Assembly: GCA_902593165.1 (NCBI GenBank)
Contig: CACJHI010000014.1
Coordinates: forward strand, 1 to 39,022
DNA length: 39,022 nucleotides
Direction of reading: 5' to 3'
Source of the DNA: an uncultured Bacteroidota bacterium
Lineage (GTDB): Bacteria; Bacteroidota; Bacteroidia; Flavobacteriales; Flavobacteriaceae
The number at the start of each line of letters is the position of its first letter. Within the stretch, counting starts at the first letter, position 1. The notes beneath the pieces were generated by a model, which saw only the letters and a list, made by a program, of their open reading frames with translations, made no database searches and was not told the origin of the DNA. Position numbers and translations under genes: made by a program. Of the stretch, positions 7,961 to 16,530 are shown in pieces.

Positions 7961-7967
7961 AAAGGCG

Positions 7968-7975
7968 CAAATCTA
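7968..7975 (-). promoter_or_regulatory. dapF: Possible -7 box for dapF
   Basis: Reads TAGATTTG leftward (consensus TAnnTTTG), followed by CGCC, and ends 7 bases before the dapF ATG. Transcription would start almost at the start codon, giving a very short leader. Confidence 0.4.
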
Positions 7976-8010
7976 AATAAATAAACTTATAATTATTAAG
8001 TCTAAGGCTC

Positions 8011-8232
8011 TTATTTTCCGTTTTGAATAGGTTCTGTGTCTGGCATCATCTTATTAAGTATAAAATATACTGGACAAAACTTTGTAAAAGGACTTATAAT
8101 TTGAAGAAAACCAACACCTATAGCTATATATATAAGGTTAGCATTAACAAACATTGATCCTGCAACTGAAATCAGATATGTCATCCCTACAATTGCATCG
8201 TGAGCTCTAACTTTTGAAATATTTTTTTCCAT
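8011..8232 (-). CDS. DUF2892 (YgaP-like transmembrane) protein
   Basis: 73 residues: a short cytoplasmic start, two hydrophobic helices and the SPFTKFCPVYFILNKM segment. This matches DUF2892 proteins, whose C-terminal FCPxY box follows the second helix; the same pair of helices anchors the rhodanese YgaP. The function is unknown, with a possible link to sulfur or thiol chemistry through the conserved Cys. It lies 9 bases after the 134-residue membrane gene, forming a two-gene unit. Confidence 0.75.
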   Translation of the reverse strand: MEKNISKVRAHDAIVGMTYLISVAGSMFVNANLIYIAIGVGFLQIISPFTKFCPVYFILNKMMPDTEPIQNGK

Positions 8233-8241
8233 TTTTTTAAA

Positions 8242-8646
8242 TTAAATATTACCTCTTTTAGCCCCGTATAATAATATACCCATGGTTAATAAGTTTGCAA
8301 TAATTACAGGAATAGGGGCTGTGGGTTTTCCTGATATTCCGAAGATTAAATCTGGTAGAGCTAGAAATCCCATTATAACAAATAGAAGAAATGATAGTCT
8401 TCTAAGTGCGGATAAATCTCTTATTGATAATGAGCCTAGAATAAGACATATAATACCAATTATAACTGAGCTCAAAACAAAAGCAAAAGTCTCAAACATC
8501 AATACTGCATCGTTACTCACTTCTGAACCAAAGGTATCTGCTAGTAGCATTGTTTTAATATCAACAGAAAACAGTGATAGGATTAATGGTGCTACTTGAA
8601 AAAGAAGTAGTATGCTTACTATAATAAAGATGGTTTTAATCCTCAT
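8242..8646 (-). CDS. Four-helix membrane protein of unknown function
   Basis: 134 residues with four hydrophobic segments (about 5-27, 48-72, 84-105, 111-128) and a basic end (GAKRGNI). There are no conserved catalytic residues that I can name. It is followed after 9 bases by the DUF2892 gene on the same strand. The alternating layout resembles small DUF4345-like membrane proteins, but I would not assign a family. Confidence 0.6.
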   Translation of the reverse strand: MRIKTIFIIVSILLLFQVAPLILSLFSVDIKTMLLADTFGSEVSNDAVLMFETFAFVLSSVIIGIICLILGSLSIRDLSALRRLSFLLFVIMGFLALPDLIFGISGKPTAPIPVIIANLLTMGILLYGAKRGNI

Positions 8647-8770
8647 ACTTAAATTTAAAAAAAAAATACATAAAAGAAATAAGATTTTACGTTAATTAAA
8701 TATCAGTGAAAACTTACTTTTTAACGATTTAATTCATAAATTAAAACCTAAATCAATTTAAAATTATATT

Positions 8771-9454
8771 ATGAAAAAATTTTTATTATTTATTGCTTTT
8801 ATTACTGTAACTGCATTAAATTCTCAATCGTTTAGTGTTTTTCATATTCAGGTAGAAAAAGGTGGTGAACAGGCACTTTTGAAACTTTTTGATGACACAT
8901 TTGGAGATAAAGAATTTAAATCAGGCGGTGTTCAAATAGAATCAATACATGTTGGAGATATCGATGGATATGCTTCACATAGAATTGCCTTTATAGGTGA
9001 TCCATCTAATTGGGGAACAGTTGATGAGTGGGAACCAAACGAATTTCAATTATTTTGGTCAAGAGCTCAGGACCACTTCGAGTGGAAAAGATCTGTTTCT
9101 GGTAACTTTTTAAGTTATGATGGAGGTGCTATAAGCGAGTATAACTATTATCAAATTTATGAAATCGATGTAGATGACCCAGCAGCCTTTAAGTCTGCTC
9201 ATGACAAAATTGTTAAACAACTTTCTGATTCTAGAGAAGGTAGACCAGTTGCTCTTGGAGATTTCTCAATAGGAGGAAATGGTGCTTCACATTGGGTAGG
9301 TGTTGGTGCTAAAAATTGGCAAGATTTAATGATTCAAAAATCTAAGAATGAGTCTTATTCAAAAGAATGGCAAGCCTACTATAATAATAGAGGTAAAGTT
9401 GAATCTTTGAGAAATTATACTTTCTACGTAGTTAAAAGATATGGTGATCTTTAA
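8771..9454 (+). CDS. Secreted protein, likely divergent relative of the two-repeat paralog family
   Basis: 227 residues with a Sec signal (cleavage near LNSQ, residue 19). The mature chain seems to contain two similar halves, each starting with a strand-helix unit (FSVFHIQVEKGGEQALLKLF; YYQIYEIDVDDPAAFKSAHD). The layout and size resemble the secreted proteins at 3623, 14852 and 15618, but sequence identity is low and key motifs such as YNEMFG are absent, so the relationship is tentative. The fold may be of the dimeric alpha/beta-barrel type. It is transcribed alone and closed by a strong bidirectional terminator. Confidence 0.6.
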   Translation: MKKFLLFIAFITVTALNSQSFSVFHIQVEKGGEQALLKLFDDTFGDKEFKSGGVQIESIHVGDIDGYASHRIAFIGDPSNWGTVDEWEPNEFQLFWSRAQDHFEWKRSVSGNFLSYDGGAISEYNYYQIYEIDVDDPAAFKSAHDKIVKQLSDSREGRPVALGDFSIGGNGASHWVGVGAKNWQDLMIQKSKNESYSKEWQAYYNNRGKVESLRNYTFYVVKRYGDL

Positions 9455-9462
9455 ATTATAAT

Positions 9463-9491
9463 AAAAAGCCCTCTTCACGAGGGCTTTTTTT
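9463..9491. terminator. Bidirectional terminator
   Basis: Stem gccctc/gagggc (9468-9473 with 9479-9484), 5-base loop, A-run before and 7-T run after. It serves the rightward gene ending at 9454 and the leftward gene ending at 9490, whose stop codon overlaps the T-run. Confidence 0.9.
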
Positions 9492-10482
9492 ATTCTCCAT
9501 AAATAACTTTTTTTATATCTCCCCAGTTTACAAGTTTAATATCATTGTCTTCTAATACTTTCTTAAACTCATCTGAATTAAAAACATCATAGTCTAACTG
9601 TCTCCAAAGAGATCCATATTCTGGATGATCAACGGTTACTGCTCTAAGTTCTTCATTATCATAACCTAGGTGAAGTAAAAAAACGTTTAGTCCAGGTGTT
9701 AATGACTTTACTTTAGAAGAATAAAGGTTAAAAAAATCATCATATTTATAAACATCGTTAACAATTAAAGTATTAGCAATATCCTCATTTGCAGCATTTT
9801 CTAGAAATGTTCGGTCAGCTTCAGGATAAAGCATGTATATATCATTTACTGGTACAATATAGTCAGGTACAGGGAAGTCCTCGTCAAACAAGTTAAAGAC
9901 TCTGGATTTTGTAGCCATGGATACTAATTTATTTTTGTGACCAACTTCTATGTAAACTCTCCATAAATCTTTATTTACTGCTATTGCTCCCATATGTGAA
10001 TCAATATGTGATGGATTTATTCCTAGAGATCTTGCATAATCAATTTGAGCTTGCAGTTCTTTTCTTACCTCTTCAGGATTGGCATTTATATTAACATCAC
10101 TCGTATTATCATAGAACTCATTATATTCGTTTAACAAGGATGGGATCTCATTAGATGAAGAAATACCACCCCACTTGTAATTCTTCCATTCAGCTGTCAG
10201 GGTAAGGTGAATACCAATATCATATTTGGGGTGTTTTTTGTGAAATTCTGCCACCTCTTTTATCCATGGAGATGGAATCATTGCAGCTCCAGAGTTGATG
10301 GCATTATTTTTATAGGCATCAAATGATGCAATATTAATAGAGTGTGCAATACCAATATCATCAGCATGAATAATAAGCAATTTTGCATTTTTATCATAAC
10401 CAAGTCTCTCAGCTATATTGTTAATCTGAGAATTAATATTAATTGAATAAAAAATTGATAAAAAAAGAATTAAATATTTCAT
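9490..10482 (-). CDS. YdjC/ChbG-family carbohydrate deacetylase, exported
   Basis: 330 residues, with a signal peptide (about 1-18, ending NINSQ) that cytoplasmic ChbG lacks. The YdjC fold motifs are present: LLIIHADDIG (H39, D41, D42), GIHLTLTAEW (H92) and SHIDSHMGA (H159, H163), the expected metal and catalytic positions. ChbG removes an acetyl group from chitin oligosaccharides. Here the enzyme would act in the periplasm on an N-acetylated sugar. It is divergent from the isoaspartyl peptidase gene. The chain is longer than ChbG (about 250), with extra sequence in the C-terminal half. Confidence 0.85.
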   Translation of the reverse strand: MKYLILFLSIFYSININSQINNIAERLGYDKNAKLLIIHADDIGIAHSINIASFDAYKNNAINSGAAMIPSPWIKEVAEFHKKHPKYDIGIHLTLTAEWKNYKWGGISSSNEIPSLLNEYNEFYDNTSDVNINANPEEVRKELQAQIDYARSLGINPSHIDSHMGAIAVNKDLWRVYIEVGHKNKLVSMATKSRVFNLFDEDFPVPDYIVPVNDIYMLYPEADRTFLENAANEDIANTLIVNDVYKYDDFFNLYSSKVKSLTPGLNVFLLHLGYDNEELRAVTVDHPEYGSLWRQLDYDVFNSDEFKKVLEDNDIKLVNWGDIKKVIYGE

Positions 10483-10533
10483 AAGTCACTAGTTTTAATA
10501 TAATATAAGTATATTTTAAATAAATTCATTAAG

Positions 10534-11526
10534 ATGAAAAAATTTATAATTTCATTTATACTACTTCTAATCTGTTCATGTCAATCTAGTGAATCAGAAA
10601 ATAATATTGCTATTGTTATCCATGGTGGTGCAGGAACAATACTTAAGGAAAATATGACTCCAGAATTAGAGGCTGCCTATATAGGTAAATTAGAGGAAGC
10701 AGTTATGACTGGGTATGAAATACTAAAAGCTGGAGGATCTAGTCAATCAGCAGTTAAAGAAACAATAATAATAATGGAGAACTCCCCATTATTCAATGCA
10801 GGAGTTGGAGCAGCTCTAACTAATAAAGAAACAGCAAGTCTAGATGCTTCTTTTATGGAAGGGAAAAACCTTAATGCTGGAGCAATAGCTGGTTCAAAAT
10901 ATATCAAGAACCCAATAAATGCTGCAATCTCTGTAATGGAAGATTCACCTCATGTTTTACTTTCTTCTGATGGAGCTGATGAATTTGCAATTAAAATGGG
11001 TTTAGATACTGTCCCTAACTCATACTTTATAACTGAGAGACGATTAAATTCAGTTAGAAAAGCAAAAAAAGATGACATGGTCTCATTTGAAGATAGCTTT
11101 ATCAACGATTCAAAATATGGAACAGTTGGTTGTGTTGCAATTGATAAAATGGGAAATATAGCATCTGGTACTTCAACCGGTGGCACAACAAATAAAAAAT
11201 GGGGAAGGATTGGGGATGTCCCAATAATAGGTGCAGGAACATATGCTAATAATGATTGTTGTGGTATTTCAACTACAGGATGGGGAGAGCATTTTATAAG
11301 AAATGTTGTAGCATACGATATAGCTGCACAGATCATTTATGATAATAAAAGCATCAAAGAAGCATCAGTTAAATCATTAGATAAAGTTATGGAGACAGGT
11401 GGAGATGGAGGTGTAATTGGTCTTGATAATAAAGGTAATATATCAATGGAGTTTAATACAGCAGGAATGTACAGAGCATCTGTAGATATAAACGGAAAGG
11501 TGACAATCAAAATTTACTCTGATTGA
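10534..11526 (+). CDS. Isoaspartyl peptidase / L-asparaginase (Ntn-hydrolase) lipoprotein
   Basis: 330 residues: lipobox LICSC (C16) and a plant-type asparaginase domain. AIVIHGGAGT is at residues 26-35. The autoprocessing site is before T197 in KYGTVGCVAID, where this Thr becomes the N-terminal nucleophile of the beta chain. STGGTTNKKWGRIGDVPIIGAG and the ISTTGWGE segment complete the active site. These enzymes cleave isoaspartyl dipeptides and free asparagine. The lipid anchor places it outside the cytoplasm. It ends 13 bases inside the 3' end of the convergent penicillin acylase gene. Confidence 0.92.
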   Translation: MKKFIISFILLLICSCQSSESENNIAIVIHGGAGTILKENMTPELEAAYIGKLEEAVMTGYEILKAGGSSQSAVKETIIIMENSPLFNAGVGAALTNKETASLDASFMEGKNLNAGAIAGSKYIKNPINAAISVMEDSPHVLLSSDGADEFAIKMGLDTVPNSYFITERRLNSVRKAKKDDMVSFEDSFINDSKYGTVGCVAIDKMGNIASGTSTGGTTNKKWGRIGDVPIIGAGTYANNDCCGISTTGWGEHFIRNVVAYDIAAQIIYDNKSIKEASVKSLDKVMETGGDGGVIGLDNKGNISMEFNTAGMYRASVDINGKVTIKIYSD

Positions 11527-13865
11527 TCTGAGGGTCTATAGACCTTTCTATCACTAAGATTCATTAACACCTTGTTTTTTGAGTAAAGAAGTGGAAAGAA
11601 CTTATCATTTGCCCAATCCTCATATAAATTTTTATAAAATTTACTTTTAGGATTACCGCTTTGTCCAGGTGAATTAGTTGCAAAACTATTATCCCAATCT
11701 TTTGTATTAATTACAACTCTAAAACTACCGCCAGATCTTTGGTTTAATTCACTTGATGTAGAACCTGGAGTGAAACCATCTCCACCTCTTGGATACGTAT
11801 CTAATCCAATTATGTCTTTAATAGAGTCATTAACAACTTTTTCTAGTGGGTGGTATATTTTTACGTGTTTATAGTTTTCTTGCCCATATACCCATTTGCT
11901 ACTCTCGTCACCATACTTTTCAATTAGACTCTTTATTGTTAAATTAAAAGTCTTATTTAGAAATTCAGTCTTTTCTTGAACACTCATTTTTGAAATACCT
12001 TCAATAATTTTATATATCTGAACATATATATACTCTTGAACTGACTCTGGAACAAACTTTTTCATAAACTCATAATAAATCTGAGTTTGCCATTCAATAT
12101 ATATACCTGCCTCTATTGAATCTTTATCAAGTATATTATTCCACTCAATAAGTTTTTTAAAGTACTCAAGATTATTTGTAATATAATCTTTAGACATATC
12201 AATTATTTGCTTTGACGGAATAGAATAATAGTCAATTTGAAGATTAGTCATATCTTCCATATTAAATTTATCCTTACTCTCTAAAAAGCTGTTAACTCTA
12301 TCACCTCTATATGGATCAGCCCAGTCATATCCAATCACATCCCATCTGTTATAATCATCTGGAGTTACATTTTGATTAGCAGTCGCTATATATCCCTTTT
12401 CTGGATTAAAAAGATTAGGTTTTTCAATTATTTCTATATAGTTCTCCCATTCAAAATTACCATTTCCACTAACGGGAACAAGACCACTATGAGTTTTTCT
12501 AATAGGAGCTATTCCCACGGCTTGCCAACCTATATCTCCATATTTGTCAGCCCAAACCATATTTTCTCCAGGAATGTTAAAATAATTAGAAGCTTCTCTG
12601 TATTCTTCCCAATTTTTTGCTTGATCCATCCTTAGTGATGCTAAATAAGGTGATCCTCCAACTTCAGACCAACCATTTTTAACTGCATATGCTTTTTTTC
12701 TTTTTTTATCTATGAAAGTAACAGGGCCATGAACTGAGTAGAATAACTCAACATTAACATCTTCTTTATCTTTAACAGCAATAGATTCATTTACTATTTC
12801 AAAGTTTCTCCACTTACCTTTATGCATGTACTGTAAATCATTATTTGGATTTAAATCATAAACATATAAATCTTCAGCATCTGTCCTAAAAACAGTTAAT
12901 CCCCATGCTCCAATTCCGTTATGTCCTATTGATATTCCAGGGATCTCAGGTTCTCCTCCTCCAATCACATTCCATCCAGGTGCAACTAAATGAGCCATAT
13001 ATCTCAAAGATGGATTTGAAAGAGACCTATGAGGGTCATTTGCTAGTAAAGGATATCCATTAAATGATTTATCTCCAGAAATTGCCCAATTATTACTCCC
13101 GATAGTGTACTCATCATTAATATGAATATTGGACTTAGTAAAAGCAATTTCATCTTTAGATTGATATTTATCTAAAATATAATTTTTCTTAAACTCAATT
13201 GGTTCTCTATAAGCATTATATAGTCTTAAGATATCTTGTTTTAAGTCTTCATATGTAAGATCATTATCTAAGCTTATATCAGGTTCTTTTGGATGAAACC
13301 ACATAAGTTCTTTGACTCTCTCTTCACCAATTAGTGAAACAGCCCTTCCTATATTTAGTTCCTGCTCAATATTTCCTAAAAGTCCTTGATGACGTGAAAT
13401 TACATCTTCATTAGTCCACTTCTCAGGCTTTATATCTAATAACTTAAATTCAATTGGAAGCTGCAATGGAGTCTTGTTTATTTCTTCTATATATTTATTA
13501 ATTCCAGAGACAAATGATGAAACAATTTCAAAACCATCTTCATGATAGTGATTAAGTTCATCTTCCATATTACCTCTAAACTTAAAAAGCCTGGTTCCTA
13601 TATCTCTATCTAATTCTTCCTCTCCAAAGATTTCTGAAACTGTTCCAGTTGCCTGCCTTCTCCATATTTCAAATTGAAAAAGCCTATCTTTTGCAGCTAG
13701 ATATCCTTGCATAAAAAATAAATCATTCTGGTTATTTGCATATATGTGATTTATTCCATACTTATCTCTGAGAACTTCAACCTCATCTGTTAGGCCATCT
13801 ATTTTAGATATATTAGTACAAGAGTAAATTAGAATTGCTGAAATTATTAAAACATATTTTTTCAT
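11514..13865 (-). CDS. Penicillin acylase family amidohydrolase, lipoprotein
   Basis: 783 residues with a lipobox IYSC (C16). The Ntn-hydrolase layout is clear: A-chain region with KYGINHIYANNQNDLFFMQGY and a DRLFQFEIWRRQATG segment; spacer; then the B-chain nucleophile S257 in YTIGSNNWAISG, followed by PLLANDPHR, and later the GGDGFTPGST and SFRVVIN segments. Family members hydrolyse N-acyl bonds: penicillin, cephalosporin side chains, or acyl-homoserine lactones. The natural substrate here is unknown; cleavage of acylated amino compounds outside the cell is the safe statement. Its start is 24 bases after the HDAC-like gene, so they may share a transcript. Confidence 0.92.
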   Translation of the reverse strand: MKKYVLIISAILIYSCTNISKIDGLTDEVEVLRDKYGINHIYANNQNDLFFMQGYLAAKDRLFQFEIWRRQATGTVSEIFGEEELDRDIGTRLFKFRGNMEDELNHYHEDGFEIVSSFVSGINKYIEEINKTPLQLPIEFKLLDIKPEKWTNEDVISRHQGLLGNIEQELNIGRAVSLIGEERVKELMWFHPKEPDISLDNDLTYEDLKQDILRLYNAYREPIEFKKNYILDKYQSKDEIAFTKSNIHINDEYTIGSNNWAISGDKSFNGYPLLANDPHRSLSNPSLRYMAHLVAPGWNVIGGGEPEIPGISIGHNGIGAWGLTVFRTDAEDLYVYDLNPNNDLQYMHKGKWRNFEIVNESIAVKDKEDVNVELFYSVHGPVTFIDKKRKKAYAVKNGWSEVGGSPYLASLRMDQAKNWEEYREASNYFNIPGENMVWADKYGDIGWQAVGIAPIRKTHSGLVPVSGNGNFEWENYIEIIEKPNLFNPEKGYIATANQNVTPDDYNRWDVIGYDWADPYRGDRVNSFLESKDKFNMEDMTNLQIDYYSIPSKQIIDMSKDYITNNLEYFKKLIEWNNILDKDSIEAGIYIEWQTQIYYEFMKKFVPESVQEYIYVQIYKIIEGISKMSVQEKTEFLNKTFNLTIKSLIEKYGDESSKWVYGQENYKHVKIYHPLEKVVNDSIKDIIGLDTYPRGGDGFTPGSTSSELNQRSGGSFRVVINTKDWDNSFATNSPGQSGNPKSKFYKNLYEDWANDKFFPLLYSKNKVLMNLSDRKVYRPSDQSE

Positions 13866-13888
13866 AGGAATAGAGTTGATTCAATTTA

Positions 13889-14791
13889 TTAAAAAAATAT
13901 TTCCTGAGCTAATCTAAAAGTATTTGAATGAGCTTCAATTATATTTTTTAAAATAACTGAATAACCTCCACCCATTGACACTTGAACAGGTATTGAATTT
14001 TTTTTACATATATCCAAAATAAATCTGTCTCTTTCTTTGCATCCATTAATAGTTAATGACAACCTCCCTAGCTTGTCATTCTCAAGCACATCAACACCAG
14101 ATAGATAAAAGATAAAATCAGGGTTAAATTCATCGATAATTTTTGGGATAGTCTCCTTTAAAATCTTTAGATACTTTTGGTCACTTGTATTATCATCAAA
14201 CTCAATATCTAGGTCACTCTTTTCTTTTCTAAATGGATAGTTTTTTTTACCATGAAACGAAAGTGTAAACACATTATTGTTAGATCTAAATAAAGATGCT
14301 GTGCCATTTCCTTGGTGGACATCTAGATCAATTATTAGTATTTTTTTGGATAAACCTTTATTTATAAGATAGTTTGCCGCTATTGCTTGATCATTAAGCA
14401 TGCAAAATGCTTCTCCACGATCATAAAATGCATGATGAGTTCCACCAGCAATATTCATTGATATTCCATGCTCAATGGAGTAGTGAACACCTTTTATGGT
14501 TCCATCTGCAATTTGTAGCTCTCTGTCAACTAATTCTTTGCTAAGAGGAAACCCAATTTCTCTAATTTCTTTTTTAGATAAATGTAGTGATTTGAACCTT
14601 TCAAAATATTCTTTTTGATGAGTAAATAGAACAATGTCATCATCAACTTTTTCTGGATTAAAAAAGTTGTTTTCTGAGCAAGTACTTTCTCTAACTAACT
14701 GCTCTGGAATTAACTCATATTTAATCATAGGAAATCTATGATTTTCTTCAAGTGGATAGATATAGTTTTTATTGAAAGCAATTTTTAGCAT
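13889..14791 (-). CDS. Histone-deacetylase-family amidohydrolase
   Basis: 300 residues, no signal peptide, so cytoplasmic. The class II-like deacetylase fold is complete: GGTHHAF (H119, H120), LIIDLDVHQGNGT (Zn ligands D157 and H159) and YLSGVDVLENDKLG (third ligand D234), and a late VQVSMGGGY. Bacterial relatives include AcuC and acetylpolyamine amidohydrolases, which remove acetyl groups from small amines or protein lysines. The gene starts just after a strong terminator and precedes the penicillin acylase gene by 23 bases. Confidence 0.92.
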   Translation of the reverse strand: MLKIAFNKNYIYPLEENHRFPMIKYELIPEQLVRESTCSENNFFNPEKVDDDIVLFTHQKEYFERFKSLHLSKKEIREIGFPLSKELVDRELQIADGTIKGVHYSIEHGISMNIAGGTHHAFYDRGEAFCMLNDQAIAANYLINKGLSKKILIIDLDVHQGNGTASLFRSNNNVFTLSFHGKKNYPFRKEKSDLDIEFDDNTSDQKYLKILKETIPKIIDEFNPDFIFYLSGVDVLENDKLGRLSLTINGCKERDRFILDICKKNSIPVQVSMGGGYSVILKNIIEAHSNTFRLAQEIFF

Positions 14792-14803
14792 TTAGATAAA
14801 TAT

Positions 14804-14834
14804 AAAAAAAAAGACCTCATAGAGAGGTCTTTTT
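14804..14834. terminator. Terminator after the tandem secreted paralogs
   Basis: Stem gacctc/gaggtc (14813-14818 with 14824-14829), 5-base loop, with a T-run on both sides. It follows the leftward gene ending at 14852 and stands before the HDAC-like start at 14791. The same stem sequence returns at 18594-18609. Confidence 0.9.
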
Positions 14835-14851
14835 ATTTGTGTGAATATTCT

Positions 14852-15607
14852 CTACCAACTTGAGCTTAACTCCGGTAAATATTCATGGTGTCTAATTGAC
14901 CTTCCATTTTCCTCTAAAGACTCTGCCATTTTAGCACTATCCTGAGCATAAGATTCATCTCCAAATATTTCATTGTACTTTGCAATCATATTTTGAAGTG
15001 GTTCACCATAATCTGAGCTCTGTCCAACAAAACCATCATGATGGAATCTAACTTGGACCACGTTACCGTTACATCCAGAATTACAGACTAAAACACTCAC
15101 TCTTGAAGGATATCCTGACTCAGTCATTGCTCTTTTTACTCTTCCTCTGAATCTCCAAAAATCTTGTTCTCCAGAATCTTTATAATTATAATAAATGATT
15201 CTTCTATGACTCTGAGGTTGAGAATCTTCTGGTACATATGATGACCAATTATTTCTAGCCCAATATCTATTTCCTAATGAAGTGTGAAGGGGGCCTACTG
15301 TTTTCTCCCAATATGCGTTACCCTTTATATCTTCATTATCAAAATCAGATACATCTGTTGTAAGTTGCATTCTCAGATAATTGTTAGCCTGAGGACCAGA
15401 AAGAATTCTAAATGTTACCCATCTAGGTTGATCTTCTTTGCTGTTATACATTTCAGTCTTTTTAGCAACTGCTTTTTCAAAAGCTGAAATATCAGATTGA
15501 TTAACCTGAAGAACTCTTGCTCTAAACAACCACTGCTGTGGTGTTGATTCCTGAGCAACAGAAGGAGTTATTGTTAGTACTGCTAATAATAATAGTAATT
15601 TTTTCAT
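14852..15607 (-). CDS. Secreted two-repeat alpha/beta-barrel-like protein, paralog 2
   Basis: 251 residues with a Sec signal (cleavage near SVAQ, residue 19). The mature chain opens with a strand and the helix ISAFEKAVAKKTEMYN, then FRILSG, AYWEKTVG, and a second half with IIYYNYKDSGEQDFWRFR and a final KYNEIFGDESYAQD...NGR segment. It shares a 15-residue identical stretch (YNYKDSGEQDFWRFR) with its neighbour at 15618, which shows recent duplication. A CNSGC pair in the second half may form a disulfide; the neighbour has CASGC, while the 3623 paralog lacks it. Function unknown. It is the second gene of the pair, 10 bases after the first. Confidence 0.7.
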   Translation of the reverse strand: MKKLLLLLAVLTITPSVAQESTPQQWLFRARVLQVNQSDISAFEKAVAKKTEMYNSKEDQPRWVTFRILSGPQANNYLRMQLTTDVSDFDNEDIKGNAYWEKTVGPLHTSLGNRYWARNNWSSYVPEDSQPQSHRRIIYYNYKDSGEQDFWRFRGRVKRAMTESGYPSRVSVLVCNSGCNGNVVQVRFHHDGFVGQSSDYGEPLQNMIAKYNEIFGDESYAQDSAKMAESLEENGRSIRHHEYLPELSSSW

Positions 15608-15617
15608 ATCTATAATT

Positions 15618-16367
15618 TTAATTTGAAGTTGCTTCTCTTATCACTCTCATGTGTACAACTCTTCTTCCATTAGGCATTAATGAAGCATCAACAGACTCAA
15701 CGTCCTGCTCATATGAACCACCTCCGTACATTTCGTTATACTTTTCAACAAGTTTAGGCAGCTCATTAGCGTTAATCTCTCTTTGGTGTTCAAAGCTTTC
15801 ATACGTAAAGAATATAGCTACCCAGTTACCATCACATCCTGATGCACAATTCATAACGTGCATTGCTGAATTTACTTGATCATCTCCCATTGCAGCTCTT
15901 GCTTTAGCTTGTCGAAGCCTGAACCTCCAAAAGTCTTGTTCTCCAGAATCTTTATAGTTGTAGAACATAACCATTCTTAAATCATGGTCTCTAGTTGATT
16001 CTGGCCATACAGAAGCATCTGCGCTTCTTGTCCACATAACAGTTCTCCCTGAAGAATTAGATTTAATGTATTTATTTACATTTTTTGACCAATAGTTTGC
16101 TTCTTCTGGATCTAGTCCACCATCCATCATTTCTGGAGAACCAATTTGAACTCTAAAAATTTTACCGGTATCTGTACCAGATAATATTTCAAAAGTAGAA
16201 AAGGCAAAGTTGTCTTCACTATTGTTAAATTTCTGGGTTTTCTCACCAGCTGCTTTAACAAAGTTTTCCATTTGACCTGGTTCAACTTCAATAATTCTAG
16301 AAGTATAAATTTGACTAGAAGCTACAGAAAAGCTGAGGGTCAATAAAAAAATTAGAATTTTTTTCAT
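15618..16367 (-). CDS. Secreted two-repeat alpha/beta-barrel-like protein, paralog 3
   Basis: 249 residues with a Sec signal (cleavage near ASSQ, residue 19). The first half has MENFVKAAGEKTQKFN, FEILSGTDTG and NYWSKNV; the second has MVMFYNYKDSGEQDFWRFR, NCASGCDGNW and KYNEMYGGGSYEQD. It is first in a two-gene unit with the paralog at 14852. A 19-bp perfect inverted repeat lies 47-65 bases before the start (16414-16432) and could be an operator. The doubled domain, export signal and abundance of aromatic residues suggest a binding or small-molecule-handling protein in the periplasm. I cannot name a substrate. Confidence 0.7.
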   Translation of the reverse strand: MKKILIFLLTLSFSVASSQIYTSRIIEVEPGQMENFVKAAGEKTQKFNNSEDNFAFSTFEILSGTDTGKIFRVQIGSPEMMDGGLDPEEANYWSKNVNKYIKSNSSGRTVMWTRSADASVWPESTRDHDLRMVMFYNYKDSGEQDFWRFRLRQAKARAAMGDDQVNSAMHVMNCASGCDGNWVAIFFTYESFEHQREINANELPKLVEKYNEMYGGGSYEQDVESVDASLMPNGRRVVHMRVIREATSN

Positions 16368-16413
16368 TTGAATTAGTTTAAGTTATAATTCATAAATATA
16401 AGTTATACTAATC

Positions 16414-16432
16414 ATTTAGAATAATTCTAAAT
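16414..16432. repeat. 19-bp perfect inverted repeat upstream of secreted paralog pair
   Basis: ATTTAGAAT-A-ATTCTAAAT with a single central base. It sits between the last small ORF of the 16.4-17.6 kb chain and the start of the gene at 16367. It could be a regulator site for the paralog pair or a weak AT-rich hairpin ending the small-protein transcript; there is no T-run. Confidence 0.5.
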
Positions 16433-16446
16433 AATAAAAATCAATA

Positions 16447-16530
16447 TTAATAAGTTAATATGTTGATAATCAGCATTAGAAAAAGAATGATAAGGACTAA
16501 CGAGCTAAAATTTTTTACAGGTTCCTTCAC
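16447..16530 (-). CDS. 27-residue single-TM microprotein (GTG start, tentative)
   Basis: A 27-codon frame with a GTG start that overlaps the TGA of the preceding small ORF (GTGA). The product has a basic start (KEPVK) and one strongly hydrophobic helix. It would be the last member of an overlapping leftward chain starting at 17630. The overlap is the main support. Confidence 0.35.
   Translation of the reverse strand: MKEPVKNFSSLVLIILFLMLIINILTY

Noticed and set aside
10950-11336. 128-codon frame opposite the isoaspartyl peptidase gene
   Set aside because: Mirror of the conserved coding region; low-complexity product.
12372-12635. 87-codon frame inside the penicillin acylase gene, opposite strand
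   Set aside because: Lies fully within a well-supported gene; the product has no sensible motif or signal.
11514-13865. Beta-lactam resistance by penicillin acylase
   Set aside because: Family membership does not show activity on beta-lactams; no resistance context.
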